Shown here: piece by piece, positions 54,889-64,000 of the stretch
Layout: every line of letters begins with the position of its first letter
Numbering within the stretch: the first letter of the stretch is position 1
NCBI GenBank assembly: GCA_010405405.1
Contig: MU004233.1
Location: 1,833,086 to 1,897,085 of the forward strand
DNA from: Microthyrium microscopicum
Lineage: Eukaryota; Ascomycota; Dothideomycetes; Microthyriales; Microthyriaceae
Direction: 5' to 3'
DNA: 64,000 nt
Program-made: the position numbers and the translations under genes
Notes under the pieces: generated by a model
The model's database searches: none
The model's input: the letters and a program-made list of their open reading frames with translations, nothing else
Told to the model about the DNA's origin: nothing

Positions 54889-57677
54889 ATGGTTTCTGGC
54901 GCTGATGCCTTTCTTTCTCCACCGGCCTCCAACATAATTGCCGCCTGTCATTCTAGTACTCTTCTATTAGCTAATGATAGCTTGTTCTGAGGCAACATAA
55001 ACAATCTGACAGGCGATTTTGACTGGCACAACCTGAAACTTAACAACTTCCTGGATGAACAAAGCGGGAACATCCGCCCTAAGATGGAGTTATCCCTGAC
55101 AGCAGAACCAAGATTGGGACAGGAGCAAGCCGACTCAACGACCGACCGGTGGAACGGCATCCTGCCACTAAAGAACGATTATGAAGAAATCTTTGAAAGT
55201 AATATGCCATTTGACGGCCCTACACGGCAACAGATTCACGAATTGGAAGAACATATCAAATCCGTATATGGACCTGACGCCCAAGTACAAATCAATGTTA
55301 TGCCCAAACCGACTACCCCTATGTCATATCAGGCTTCTCACACAGATACAACTAGAGTTGATATAGCATCCACCGAGGAAAGGCTTCCAACGAACCATAG
55401 GCCCACCAACAGGCGACGAAAATTACGCCCGAAGAAAGCTTGCAGACGCTGTCGTGAGAGAAAGACGAAATGCTCCGGAGATGAGCCAAGCTGCAACAAG
55501 TGCCTGGAAACTCAGTCAACTTGCCATTATCCCGAGCTACCTACAGTGAAGACCACTGATGATGCGGCAAAAGTCGTTCTTCAGCGGTGGGTTGATGATC
55601 ATTCAATTGCGGCGTACCCATCGAAGAAAGAAAAAGAAAGTCTAGCTACGGAGACCGGTCTTTCGATTGATCAAGTCTCAACATTCTTCCGGAATGCTAG
55701 AAGTCGATGGAGTCCACCAGTGGAAGATTGGCTATTGAATCCAGTCGAAGCCGCAGCCCCTGAAGCCATTAATGATGCTTTGAACTCTACACCTCTGGGT
55801 ATGAAAATTCTGCTCTCGCTCTTCTAAAGCTAATCTTGTTAGATCTAGATTATACTCACCCTGCAAGTGGAGCAATAAGTCCACAAGTCAGTCGACCAAA
55901 CAGTGTCTGTTCAGCCTTGTCCCAATGCTCCGATGCAGTGCTGAGTGGTACACCACGCCGGGGAAGACGCAAGTTCGCAACTGTTTGCTCCTATCCAACT
56001 CCAAAGCCAAGTCAAAGCCCGGCACGGCAGTCGTTGTCTGTAACACCTCAAATCTCCACAGAGCCCAGCCATTCATGGGCCGATTCTCCTTCTCTTTCAC
56101 CCCATGTCAGTTTGGCAGCTCATCCTGTTGCGCTTTCTTTGTCAGCAAGTTATAAATGCGATTATCCAGGCTGCACAGCACCACCTTTCAGCATGACTGA
56201 AAAGTTGAAGTAAGTTTTATTTTGGGTTTCAAATTATGACTTCCAAACTTTGCTGCGGAATCTAATATTGCTTCACAGATTGCACAAGTCCAGGCGACAC
56301 GGAATATTCCCCAGCTACCCATTTTATTGCCCTGAACCAGGTTGCCGCAGCAACAAAACAGGCTGGGCAATAGGCTTCAGATGTAAGAGAAAAATGATCA
56401 AGCACGCTGGTGATTTCCACTGCGCCCCAGGTAATTTTCAGTGTCCGGTTTGCCTAGAGCGATTTGGACGATCAAAAGCTCTCCGATCTCACATCAGGCG
56501 GGCCCACGAGGGAAAAGCGCCAAGCGGAGCGATCATAACCAAAGCTTACGAAGACGGAATGGCTAAGGACTATATCGCGAGAGGCGTTAGTGATCCCAAA
56601 CTAGCTTGGTCGTCTAATGTGTTTCCACTGCAAAATTTTGATGATCTTGAGTTACAATCAAACAACAGTCATCACATTAGCGAGTCTAAAGAACCATATC
56701 AGTTTCCAGCGACGATTGATTGGTCGTTGGATACCAACGCTGTAGGTCTGCCAGGACCGATGAGCTTGACGGAAAGCTCAGTCGGTATTCAAGCCTCCTT
56801 CGATTTCAATTTCGAACCTCTAATTGCGCTGGAGGAAGATAGCTTCAGTTTCGCGAAGCTGGACTACCCGCGTAACAACCCCTTTGGTTTCGATGTAAAC
56901 CCTGCATTTACATGGGCTGCTACAACAAACACCAGAAATGAAATTGCCTCTGCTACAACGAAAGAGACCGTTACAGCCACTGTCCATAGCTGTCAAACGG
57001 ATCTAGATCACGAGAAAGGTGATTCTGGACAGACCGCACAAGCTGTTGATGAAGCATGTGTCGACCTTGGACCTATCATGTATAAGAGATCTCGTGAGCC
57101 ATCGCCTGTTATCTCCAATAACAACAAAAGGAAAAAAGCGTCCCACTTCCAATGTACGTTTTGTTTAAAGATGATCGGCTCGAAGTCTTGGAAACGACAT
57201 GAAGAAACCGTGCATCTACCTCGCTACCAGTGGATATGCCAGCCTAATGGTCCTCAAGTTACAACTGACAATAGCGACGTTACTGATTGCGCATTTTGCA
57301 ACTTTAGAACATCCACCGGCGACACTCATTCGCCACATTGCCATAGAGCCGCAGAATGTACTTTCAAACCAGTGATCGATCGAAGCTTCCAGCGAAAGGA
57401 CCATCTTCGACAACATTGCAAAAAATTCCATCAAGGCGCCGTACCAGATAACGACATATTGGAGTCCTGGAAAACTGAAGCAGATTACAGTCATCACAAT
57501 TGGTACTGTGGCTTCTGTGGTGAGAACCTCGACGGCTGGGACGCAAGGGCTCGTCATATTGGACAACATTTCCGAGCTGGCTTGACTATGGAGGATTGGG
57601 ATCTAAAGAAATATCTCGCAACCGAGGATGAGATTTCGTTCCAACAGTTTCTAGACGGTTTGAGTTGCACATTCTAG
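54889..57677 (+). CDS. Regulator with Zn2Cys6, TALE-type homeodomain and C2H2 fingers
   Basis: Exons 54889-54955, 55013-55798, 55843-56209 and 56279-57677 encode 872 residues. A fungal binuclear cluster starts at Cys166 (ACRRCRERKTKC) with canonical C-2-C-6-C-6-C-2-C-6-C spacing. A homeodomain with the three-residue loop extension follows at about 207-255 (YPSKKEKESL, then FFRNARSR; the usual Trp of helix 3 is Phe). Classical zinc fingers follow after residue 395 (CDYPGC, then FQCPVCLERFGRSKALRSHIRRAH) and again near the end (FQCTFCLKM, WYCGFCGENLDGWDARARHIGQH). It is presumably a nuclear DNA-binding regulator with unknown targets. The first exon and its GTACTC donor are the weakest part; in-frame sequence upstream of the ATG at 55084 looks coding, which is why a first exon was sought. 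Confidence 0.85.
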
Positions 57678-58226
57678 ACGATATCTCAAAGGGAATTGAA
57701 TGGTTATTCCATGAGACTGCGAGAGATACATGCAAAAATCAAATATTCATGATAGCATGACTGTATGATAAATGATGAATGAATGATTTTACCAATCTCA
57801 AATAATAGAGGTCAATTCTGAAGACTCAAACTAGAAGGATTTCGTTCTGAAGAGCAACATTGAATAATGAATAAAAGGACATAGCCTGATGGGAATCAGG
57901 TAGGATGTTATTGGTTGCCTGTTCCGTTGACCCATATTTATATCCAGTGGACCAGGATCAACCTGGCAACCAGAGGGAGCTTATCCGACCAGTATCCGCT
58001 CGGGCCGTTTCTAGCTCCAAGTGCAAGGCAGAGCTGTTCTTACACCTCAACTTCATCATCACCTTCCTTATCCGGCATCAACCTCTACTCCCTCTTCCAT
58101 CAAACGAGGAGCACTTTCTTCGACCCCTCAAAAAAACTGCCACGCGTCTAATTCTTCCCTGAATTCAAACTTCATCTTTACTTCATCAACTTGCAACTCA
58201 AAAGTCAATACTCAACCGCTGTCATC
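57678..58226. other. Intergenic, 0.55 kb
   Basis: The right part is C/T- and CA-rich and looks like the leader of SHR3. Nothing else seen. Confidence 0.45.
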
Positions 58227-58929
58227 ATGGGTACACGCGCAGGGTCGTTCGCGACCTTTCTCATAATCGGACGTAAGTTACCAATCCACCCCTATTTTCT
58301 CCATCCATCCATCTAACAAAACCCTCCCAGCAACATGTTTCTTCCTTGGCATCCTCTTTATCATGCTCCCCTATGACTACTATGTCCTCTGGTCCACACC
58401 TCCCGGCTCCGACCGCACACCCTACTTCACCCTGCAAGAAAACCACCTAAAAATCCTACACCGCTCACCCCCTCTCATCGCGCGCATCTTGCACCTCGTC
58501 ATCGGCACCGGTCTCCTCGGCTTCATCACCAAGCTCTACCGGCCCTCCGAAGCCAACATGCTATTTGACGGCGCCTCCCTCGTGCTCTACATGTGCGGAG
58601 TAGTCGTTTATATCGTCAATATCGTCAAAGGCATGCGTGCCGCGACTAACAGCTGGTACGGACCTGGCGAGCCGGCTGTAGACGGTATGGGCGTTGAGGA
58701 TGAGTTGTTGACGCGCGAAGATAGCTTGAGAGTGATGGCTGCGAGCAATACAATTTTGGCGCTGGTGTTGGTGGGCGTGTTGGTGTTGCAGGCCGGTCAG
58801 TGGTATGCGCAGCGGCAGGAGGAGCAGGAGATTGCGGATATGAAGAAGAAGCGCGTTGAGGATAAGGAACATAATAAGGAGAGCGTGGGACGAAAGAGTA
58901 GTGGACATAGCAAGAAAAAGGCGCAGTAA
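58227..58929 (+). CDS. SHR3: SHR3-type ER packaging chaperone for amino-acid permeases
   Basis: Exons 58227-58272 and 58331-58929 give 214 residues. The family order is intact: FATFLIIGPTCFFLGILFIMLPYDYYVLW, HLVIGTGLLGFITKLYRPSEANMLFDGASLVLY (in part), VVVYIVNIVKGMR, LRVMAASNTILALVLVGVLVLQ. Four membrane helices are followed by a Lys/Glu-rich cytosolic tail ending KKKAQ. In yeast, Shr3 prevents aggregation of amino-acid permeases in the ER and aids their loading into COPII vesicles. Confidence 0.94.
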
Positions 58930-59378
58930 GGGAGATTGCGAATGGGCTGTTGGGCTTGGGTATGTAATGTATAGGTCATGGTTTATGCCTTGATGATATT
59001 GAGGATATAGGTATCTTAATGCAGACTTTGCTCCTGGGCCCTTTTTACAACCAGAAGTGAGTCTCAACTAGCTTACTTTACGTGTTGATATCATGCTTTG
59101 GCTTGATCTGGCAGATTATGGCTATAAGTTGGCATTCCTAGATTACTGTTCGATTGTGCAAAAGGAAGATAGTGCATGGCATTCAATATCACTAATTTCA
59201 TTATAGCTCTTCATACTGGCAATACTTCAAAAGGGATTTGGGATCATCATACGAATAAAAGCCTCGCAAATTCAACACAGGCCTTGCCCATTATTGCCCG
59301 CTTTGCCAGTACCCCTTAACGTCTTTGATTCTCGTCATACTTGCCAACCCCATGGCTACAATTGCAGCATCCACGGTT
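58930..59378. other. Intergenic between convergent genes, 0.45 kb
   Basis: Nothing recognisable. Confidence 0.4.
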
Positions 59379-59623
59379 TTATCGGCATCCTACAGAAGAA
59401 AGATCAGCAGTTGACACGAATAACTCGTGTGTAGAGATATATCAAGAAAAAACCAACCTCCGTGGCAAGCACAGCAGAAAACATTGCATTTGCCTCTAGC
59501 ACCGCATCCGAAACCCGAACCGCCTGGACAACAGTATCCTTCAATCGATTCTTTTGGAGCAGCTGTTACTTGGGAGGAAAGGCTCAGCAAAAGCACGAGT
59601 AGAGTTGTAATTTGCAAGTTCAT
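59379..59623 (-). CDS. Secreted eight-cysteine peptide
   Basis: Minus-strand exons 59458-59623 and 59379-59389 encode 58 residues. The signal peptide (MNLQITTLLVLLLSLSSQVT, then AA) leaves a mature chain of about 36 residues with eight Cys at 31, 32, 40, 46, 50, 51, 53 and 57, including the phrase CNVFCCACHGGCR at the C-terminus. The final exon has only 11 bp and supplies the last Cys, Arg and stop; without splicing the frame would run on into a hydrophobic, non-conserved tail. The pattern resembles small secreted Cys-rich peptides found in many ascomycetes, which I recognise only generally. An antimicrobial or effector role is possible but not shown. A catataaga TATA-like box lies about 90 bp upstream (59711-59719). 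Confidence 0.72.
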
Positions 59624-60327
59624 GATCAGAAGCCTGGTATAGTTGTGGACTGAAGTTGTGCAGTATTTCTAATCTATGCAGGAAGCAAATATGATCATGG
59701 GTGAGACGAGTCTTATATGCTGCCTTGCTCTTTCTGTGTCATCGTGTGACAAACTACAGGGCGATATGGTCGTAGATACTGGTTCCTATCCGATTGTACT
59801 TAGATCGATGGCAAGTAAGAAAGCAAACAATTCCCCAGAATTGGTATCACCATAAGCGCGTAGCGCTGACTTATCTGTGTCATATGCTTTGAAGTGCTAA
59901 GGTTGAACTCATCACCCTTCAAGTTATCGTGCCATGTAGATTGGTGTCTGGCGTGGTTCCACCATGTTTCCCGAGGTATGGTGGCAATGCCTGAGAGCAA
60001 GTCAACGATGAAATGTTTTGAGACTTTATGGAGCCACGGCATGAAGAGATGAATTGCCCGCTCACATCAACGCTGATGGATGCCACCACCTCTTATCATG
60101 AAGAGCTAAGCACGACTTAACATAGCCGCCGTGAATGATCTTTGATATTATTCTGTCATCCAGATGTACGACCTTTGAGAATGATACCAGTTATATAGAG
60201 CTGATCACTGAGCTAGATATCTTCGAGTAAGTATCTAGTCTTAATTTGTATTGCTTTATTCGCTGGAGGGTATGGTGCTCTTATTTACATTTAGTCATTT
60301 CCCAATCGTGTCCGATAAGAAATAGTC
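59624..60327. other. Intergenic, 0.7 kb
   Basis: One minus-strand frame (59800-60042) has no recognisable feature; nothing else seen. Confidence 0.45.
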
Positions 60328-60786
60328 TTATATTATGGACAAGCTTTCAACGCGATAACGACCTTCGGATATCTCATGTTCTAGCTCACCAGACATAACA
60401 CCAGCGACGTAGCATTCCCCAAGAATTCTGAGGTCACCCATTTCGTTAGCTTCCTCGACGACAAACGGGATACGTCCAGACTGAAAGATAGCGACAGAAT
60501 CGTTCTTCCTTAATCCTCTCGGGCCCAACCCAAGGTAATCGGTATCTGTGATGAAAAGGGTTCGTCCTTGACAAGCGAATCGTGCAGCATATGGAAAAGC
60601 TAGCCGCATGTCTTCGAATGTCTTCGAATTCACGCCTTTGAAGTCCGGGATTGGGCGAAGTGTCTTAAGTTCTTTTTCAAGTTTACAGATTGAGTTCCAA
60701 TACATTGAAAACTCCTCAGTATGCCTCTGTGTGCCCTTTGCGCCATGATAATTAGGATGAAGGAGACCAGCGGTCACAACTTTTCC
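60328..60786 (-). pseudogene. Orphan C-terminal tail of a HET protein
   Basis: An open frame of about 150 codons encodes the typical end of HET proteins: GRTLFITDTDYLGLGPRGL, VAIFQSGRIPFVV, ILGECYVAGVM. No ATG opens it. A TAA lies in frame at 60787-60789, and no HET core (SYVWG, INQ, WLG) was found in the next kilobase on this strand. It is best read as the remnant of a deleted or decayed HET gene, although an undetected upstream exon cannot be excluded. Confidence 0.7.
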
Positions 60787-61686
60787 TTAAGTATTCAATT
60801 TCTGTGCGTTCGATAGCTCTATAATCCTTCAATACGCTCCATGGGGATTAAAACCAGGTATGTTGAGCAAGTCTCATGGCAGACATCGTACTCGATGGGA
60901 GCACTTGTCAAAACAGCTCAGTTGAAATCAACCATAAAGTTCTGCTGTTAGGGCCTTATCCCACTAAAAGCACATACTCGTCCCACAAGGCTGTGGACAA
61001 GGCTGAGCAAGCCAGGGCATCGGACTACCGGTATTTTGGCCCATGTCCTACCCTACATAAACATTTCTCATATTCACTATACATGAATAATACGGGCTCA
61101 CATTTGCGACCATGTAACTCAAGTTCGAGCCTAATCGCTTTTGACAGGATGTTTAACTTCTTACAACTATCTCAAATTAGCTTGCTGACATGCAGGTACA
61201 GAACTATATGCCTGCTCTTATTCAGGTACATAACCAAGCATATACTGAGCGAACTGTACATCTTCACAGTGACTGTACCTTGGGCAGGGCATTGGAAATA
61301 ATTCGAGGTCTATAGTTCGTACATTTGATATATACTAGATGTTGTTATGCTCATGCACTACGCGCTTATGCTCTTGCTAGGCCACTGTTTGTTACACCAA
61401 CGTATATGGGAGGCAAGAACCGATATATAATATTCCGCAGCCAGGAGTGATTATAGTTGTCGAGGTGAGTTTGGGCAACAGTGACTTCCAATCCTAGCTT
61501 TATGCATTTATCCACCTCACTCCCTTAGTCCCTAGCTTTACAGCAACTTGCTCCAAATAAGTTTCCTTGCGGGCTTCGTTCTTTGATTTAAGAACCTAAC
61601 CTTTACTTCAATATATAATTCAGCAACGAATCCACTCTGCGATATACATCACAACAATAAACCAAGTACACGTATCCCAAAAAATA
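60787..61686. other. Intergenic, 0.9 kb
   Basis: No gene recognised. An atatataa TATA-like stretch (61611-61618) lies 70 bp before the GH79 start. Confidence 0.45.
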
Positions 61687-63404
61687 ATGCGACCACAACA
61701 GTCGACCTTTCAGTGCGCAATTGCGTTATGCGCAAGTGTAGTGCTGGCACAACAAGGCGATCCAACTCTAAATCCCAACGGACAGTACATTCGAATACCA
61801 TCATCTCCTCTTCCAGGTTCTAGTCTACCTGTTCAGCCTGCCTTTGTCAGCTATTCGATAGAATGGGCCAACTTTCCAGACTACGCTGGAAACAAATCAA
61901 CTCCCAATTTATTTTCAGAAACCTTGCTTAACAACATAGCAGCTCAACAAGGCGTGAAGCCAGTCATCCGGGTTGGCGGCGAGACTCAGTAAGCCAGAAA
62001 TTCTGAATTAGAGATCGCACTGTTCTAACGTTATACAGAGATTACGCACTGCTCGATGGCTACTTGAAAACGGCCTTGAACAACAGTATGTCAATACCAA
62101 CCTCCGCGGATGGCACTCTCGAGTATGGAGGCGTATTTTTCGAATCATACGCCACCTTTACCAACACCAAGTACATCCACGGCTTCAACCTAGCCAAATC
62201 CAATGATGGATTTCGTCGGAATCTCGAGGCCGGATCCATATTAGCATGCAACGGTCTCAAGAACGGACGTCTTCTATACTGGGAACTGGGCAACGAGCCA
62301 GATATGTACAAGAAGACTCAAGTCGCCACTGGGCCAAACCAAGGCCATCTTCGTCCTACTTCATATTCAGAGAATACTTATGCCACCGAATGGTCCAACA
62401 TCACTGCAGATCTACGTTCTCAAATTGAAATAACTTGCCCCGAAATGATAACAGACCAAGCCTTCCAATTCACTGCTCCAAGTTTCGCTGGAACTTCAAA
62501 TGGTATGGATCCATGGACAGCATGGACTGATCTCCAAAAAGCCACTCCCGTAGCCAAACAATTCTCTTCACATTTGTAAGTCCCTATACCTCCCTTGCTG
62601 CAATCCACATCTAACAGCACCAGCTACGCGGCAACCCCAGACTCCCCAAACCTCAAATCCTTCCTATCAAACCACACCTTCACAACAACGTCCCTGGCTC
62701 CTCAAATCGCTCTCGCCCGCAAAGCAGCCGCCTCACACACCCCCTTCGCCTTGACAGAGACCAATTTCCTGGCGCGCCAAGGACAAACCAACTTATCCGA
62801 CACATTCGCGGCTGCGCTATGGACGCTGGATGCGAGTCTCTATGCTGCCGCGAACAATATTTCGAGGGTACATACGCACATGGGCACCGACTTCCCAGCA
62901 AGTAGTTGGCAACCGATCAACACAAAAGTTGCACGTGTAGGTGCGAGACCAGCTTACTATGCTAATGTGGCGGCTGCTGCTATGGTTGGCAAAGGAAATG
63001 ATACAACGGTTGTGCATTTGGCGACTGGGAATGAGCGACTGGCTGCGTATGCGGCGTATGAGGCTGGGCTGTTGAAGCGGGTTATGCTGCTGAATATGGC
63101 TCCTCATGCGAGCAGTGCGAATACGCGAACAAATGCGACGGTATTCTTCGCTGGTCCATTGCAGTGCCAGGGACCGGCGGCGCTGAGCCGGTTGCAGGCG
63201 AAGGGGAGTGATGCGTTGGCAGATGTTAGTTGGAACGGATATGCTTTTGACGGCGGTAGGTATGGTGGGCAGGCGAGACGGGTGGTGGATGTTCCGAGTA
63301 ATGAGCAGGTGCGGGTTGGCCAGTTTGGGAGCTTTGGAATTGATGTGCCGGATTCGGAGGCTGTGTTGGTGAGTTTGTCGTGTAAGCCTGCGCCGCCGCA
63401 ATGA
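61687..63404 (+). CDS. Secreted GH79-family glycosidase (beta-glucuronidase type)
   Basis: Exons 61687-61988, 62039-62575 and 62624-63404 give 539 residues. A signal peptide ends near SVVLAQQ. The (beta/alpha)8 core has VKPVIRVGGETQD, then the acid/base Glu187 in YWELGNEPD and the nucleophile Glu325 in FALTETNF, the pair expected in clan A family 79 enzymes. A beta-rich C-terminal domain ends near SCKPAPPQ. Fungal GH79 enzymes remove glucuronic or 4-O-methylglucuronic acid from arabinogalactan and related glycans. Several sequons suggest glycosylation. The last acceptor could also be six bases upstream, adding two residues. Confidence 0.88.
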
Positions 63405-63593
63405 GGAGTTGCTCCACTTGGGCTGTGGATGGTGTACATTGAAATCTTGATGGTTGTTCTTCTGCGAGGAGTTTTGGGTCAGGACCGACATACTCCATAG
63501 TCTCTGGATTCTGTGAGCTGTAAAGAGGTTGCGTTATATTCCTCTATTGCTTCAATTGTCGTCTTTTGCGCCAGTCGTGATAGTGCTAGCATT

Positions 63594-64000
63594 CTAGACA
63601 ATTATAATATCTTGCTCTGTGACGTGTGGCATCTTCCCATCCTCCCAATCCCTTACAAATTCTCCATCCATGATGCCATGAACGTATGCCTCTCCGATGA
63701 GATGATATTCATTGGAAGAGTCGCCACATTTTCGGATAATGAAAGGAACCTCTCCGCCAAAAATTATGGCAACTCTGTCGTCAGGCTGTATGTTCCAAGG
63801 TCCCATTCCTATGTGGCCTCGAGCTGTTCTAAATAGTCGTCTGTTCCTCGCCCACCCAAAAACCATACGGCGGAAACTAAGAGGATCGTGTTGCTGTGTT
63901 TCAGAAAGGTCATCAGAAACACTGGTTTCTCCATCATTAGGAATTTGAACTCGCCCCTGAGTGCTCTCAGCCAAGAATCTAGTAAATTCCATCCATCGCG
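63594..64000 (-). CDS. C-terminal end of a HET-domain protein, cut by the window edge
   Basis: The frame stays open to the right edge and stops at 63594. It shows the post-HET tail RRLFRTARGHIGMGPWNI, DDRVAIIFGGEVPFIIR and YHLIGEAYVHGIMDGEFV. The HET domain itself would lie beyond the window. It faces the GH79 gene, whose stop is 189 bp away. Confidence 0.8.
   Translation of the reverse strand, partial: RWMEFTRFLAESTQGRVQIPNDGETSVSDDLSETQQHDPLSFRRMVFGWARNRRLFRTARGHIGMGPWNIQPDDRVAIIFGGEVPFIIRKCGDSSNEYHLIGEAYVHGIMDGEFVRDWEDGKMPHVTEQDIIIV

Noticed and set aside
58561-59067. 168-codon minus-strand frame
   Set aside because: Antisense of SHR3; the Leu/His-rich composition is the mirror of the SHR3 coding strand.
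62817-63491. 224-codon minus-strand frame
   Set aside because: Antisense shadow of the GH79 last exon, whose family and catalytic residues are clear on the plus strand.

Overview
The window is nuclear DNA of a filamentous ascomycete (Pezizomycotina). The evidence is short spliceosomal introns of about 45-65 bp with GTAAGT/GTATGT donors, HET-domain proteins, a cutinase, a fasciclin protein, GH79 and Zn2Cys6/C2H2 regulators, and an AT-rich block from which CpA and TpG have almost vanished, the signature of repeat-induced point mutation (RIP). The class cannot be fixed from sequence alone; a plant-associated Leotiomycete or Dothideomycete is my inference.

Positions 1-6480 are an AT-rich RIP block. 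It holds a decayed Ty3/Gypsy chromovirus (reverse transcriptase, integrase and chromodomain are still legible) and a three-unit higher-order tandem repeat. The block ends sharply near 6480 and is followed by a broken gene with three in-frame TAG codons.

Positions 6.5-31 kb are gene-poor and accessory in character: an RBR ubiquitin ligase, a five-exon secreted effector-like protein, a MITE, an SSU1-type sulfite pump, a two-domain fasciclin protein, a short-chain dehydrogenase, a tiny His-rich basic gene, a 1,688-residue HET protein with a repeat-rich N-terminus, a Frag1/DRAM/Sfk1 membrane protein and a catalase-like peroxidase.

Positions 32-59 kb are denser and mostly housekeeping: a disordered, probably myristoylated protein, a GPI-type cutinase with a Met-rich tail, SNU13, FCF2, a NEDD8-type protease, condensin BRN1, phosphatidylinositol 4-kinase STT4, a SETD6/RKM4-like methyltransferase, a Zn2Cys6-homeodomain-C2H2 regulator and SHR3.

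Positions 59-64 kb turn accessory again: an eight-cysteine secreted peptide, a truncated HET tail, a GH79 glycosidase, and the C-terminal end of another HET protein leaving the window.

Functional links: SNU13 and FCF2 (RNP/rRNA maturation) are convergent neighbours. SFK1-like and STT4, whose yeast counterparts act together at the plasma membrane, lie about 19 kb apart. Secreted or cell-surface proteins (effector, fasciclin, cutinase, Cys-rich peptide, GH79) sit mainly in the accessory parts. Gene models were spliced by hand from splice signals, reading frame and family conservation. No tRNA, rRNA or CRISPR was found.
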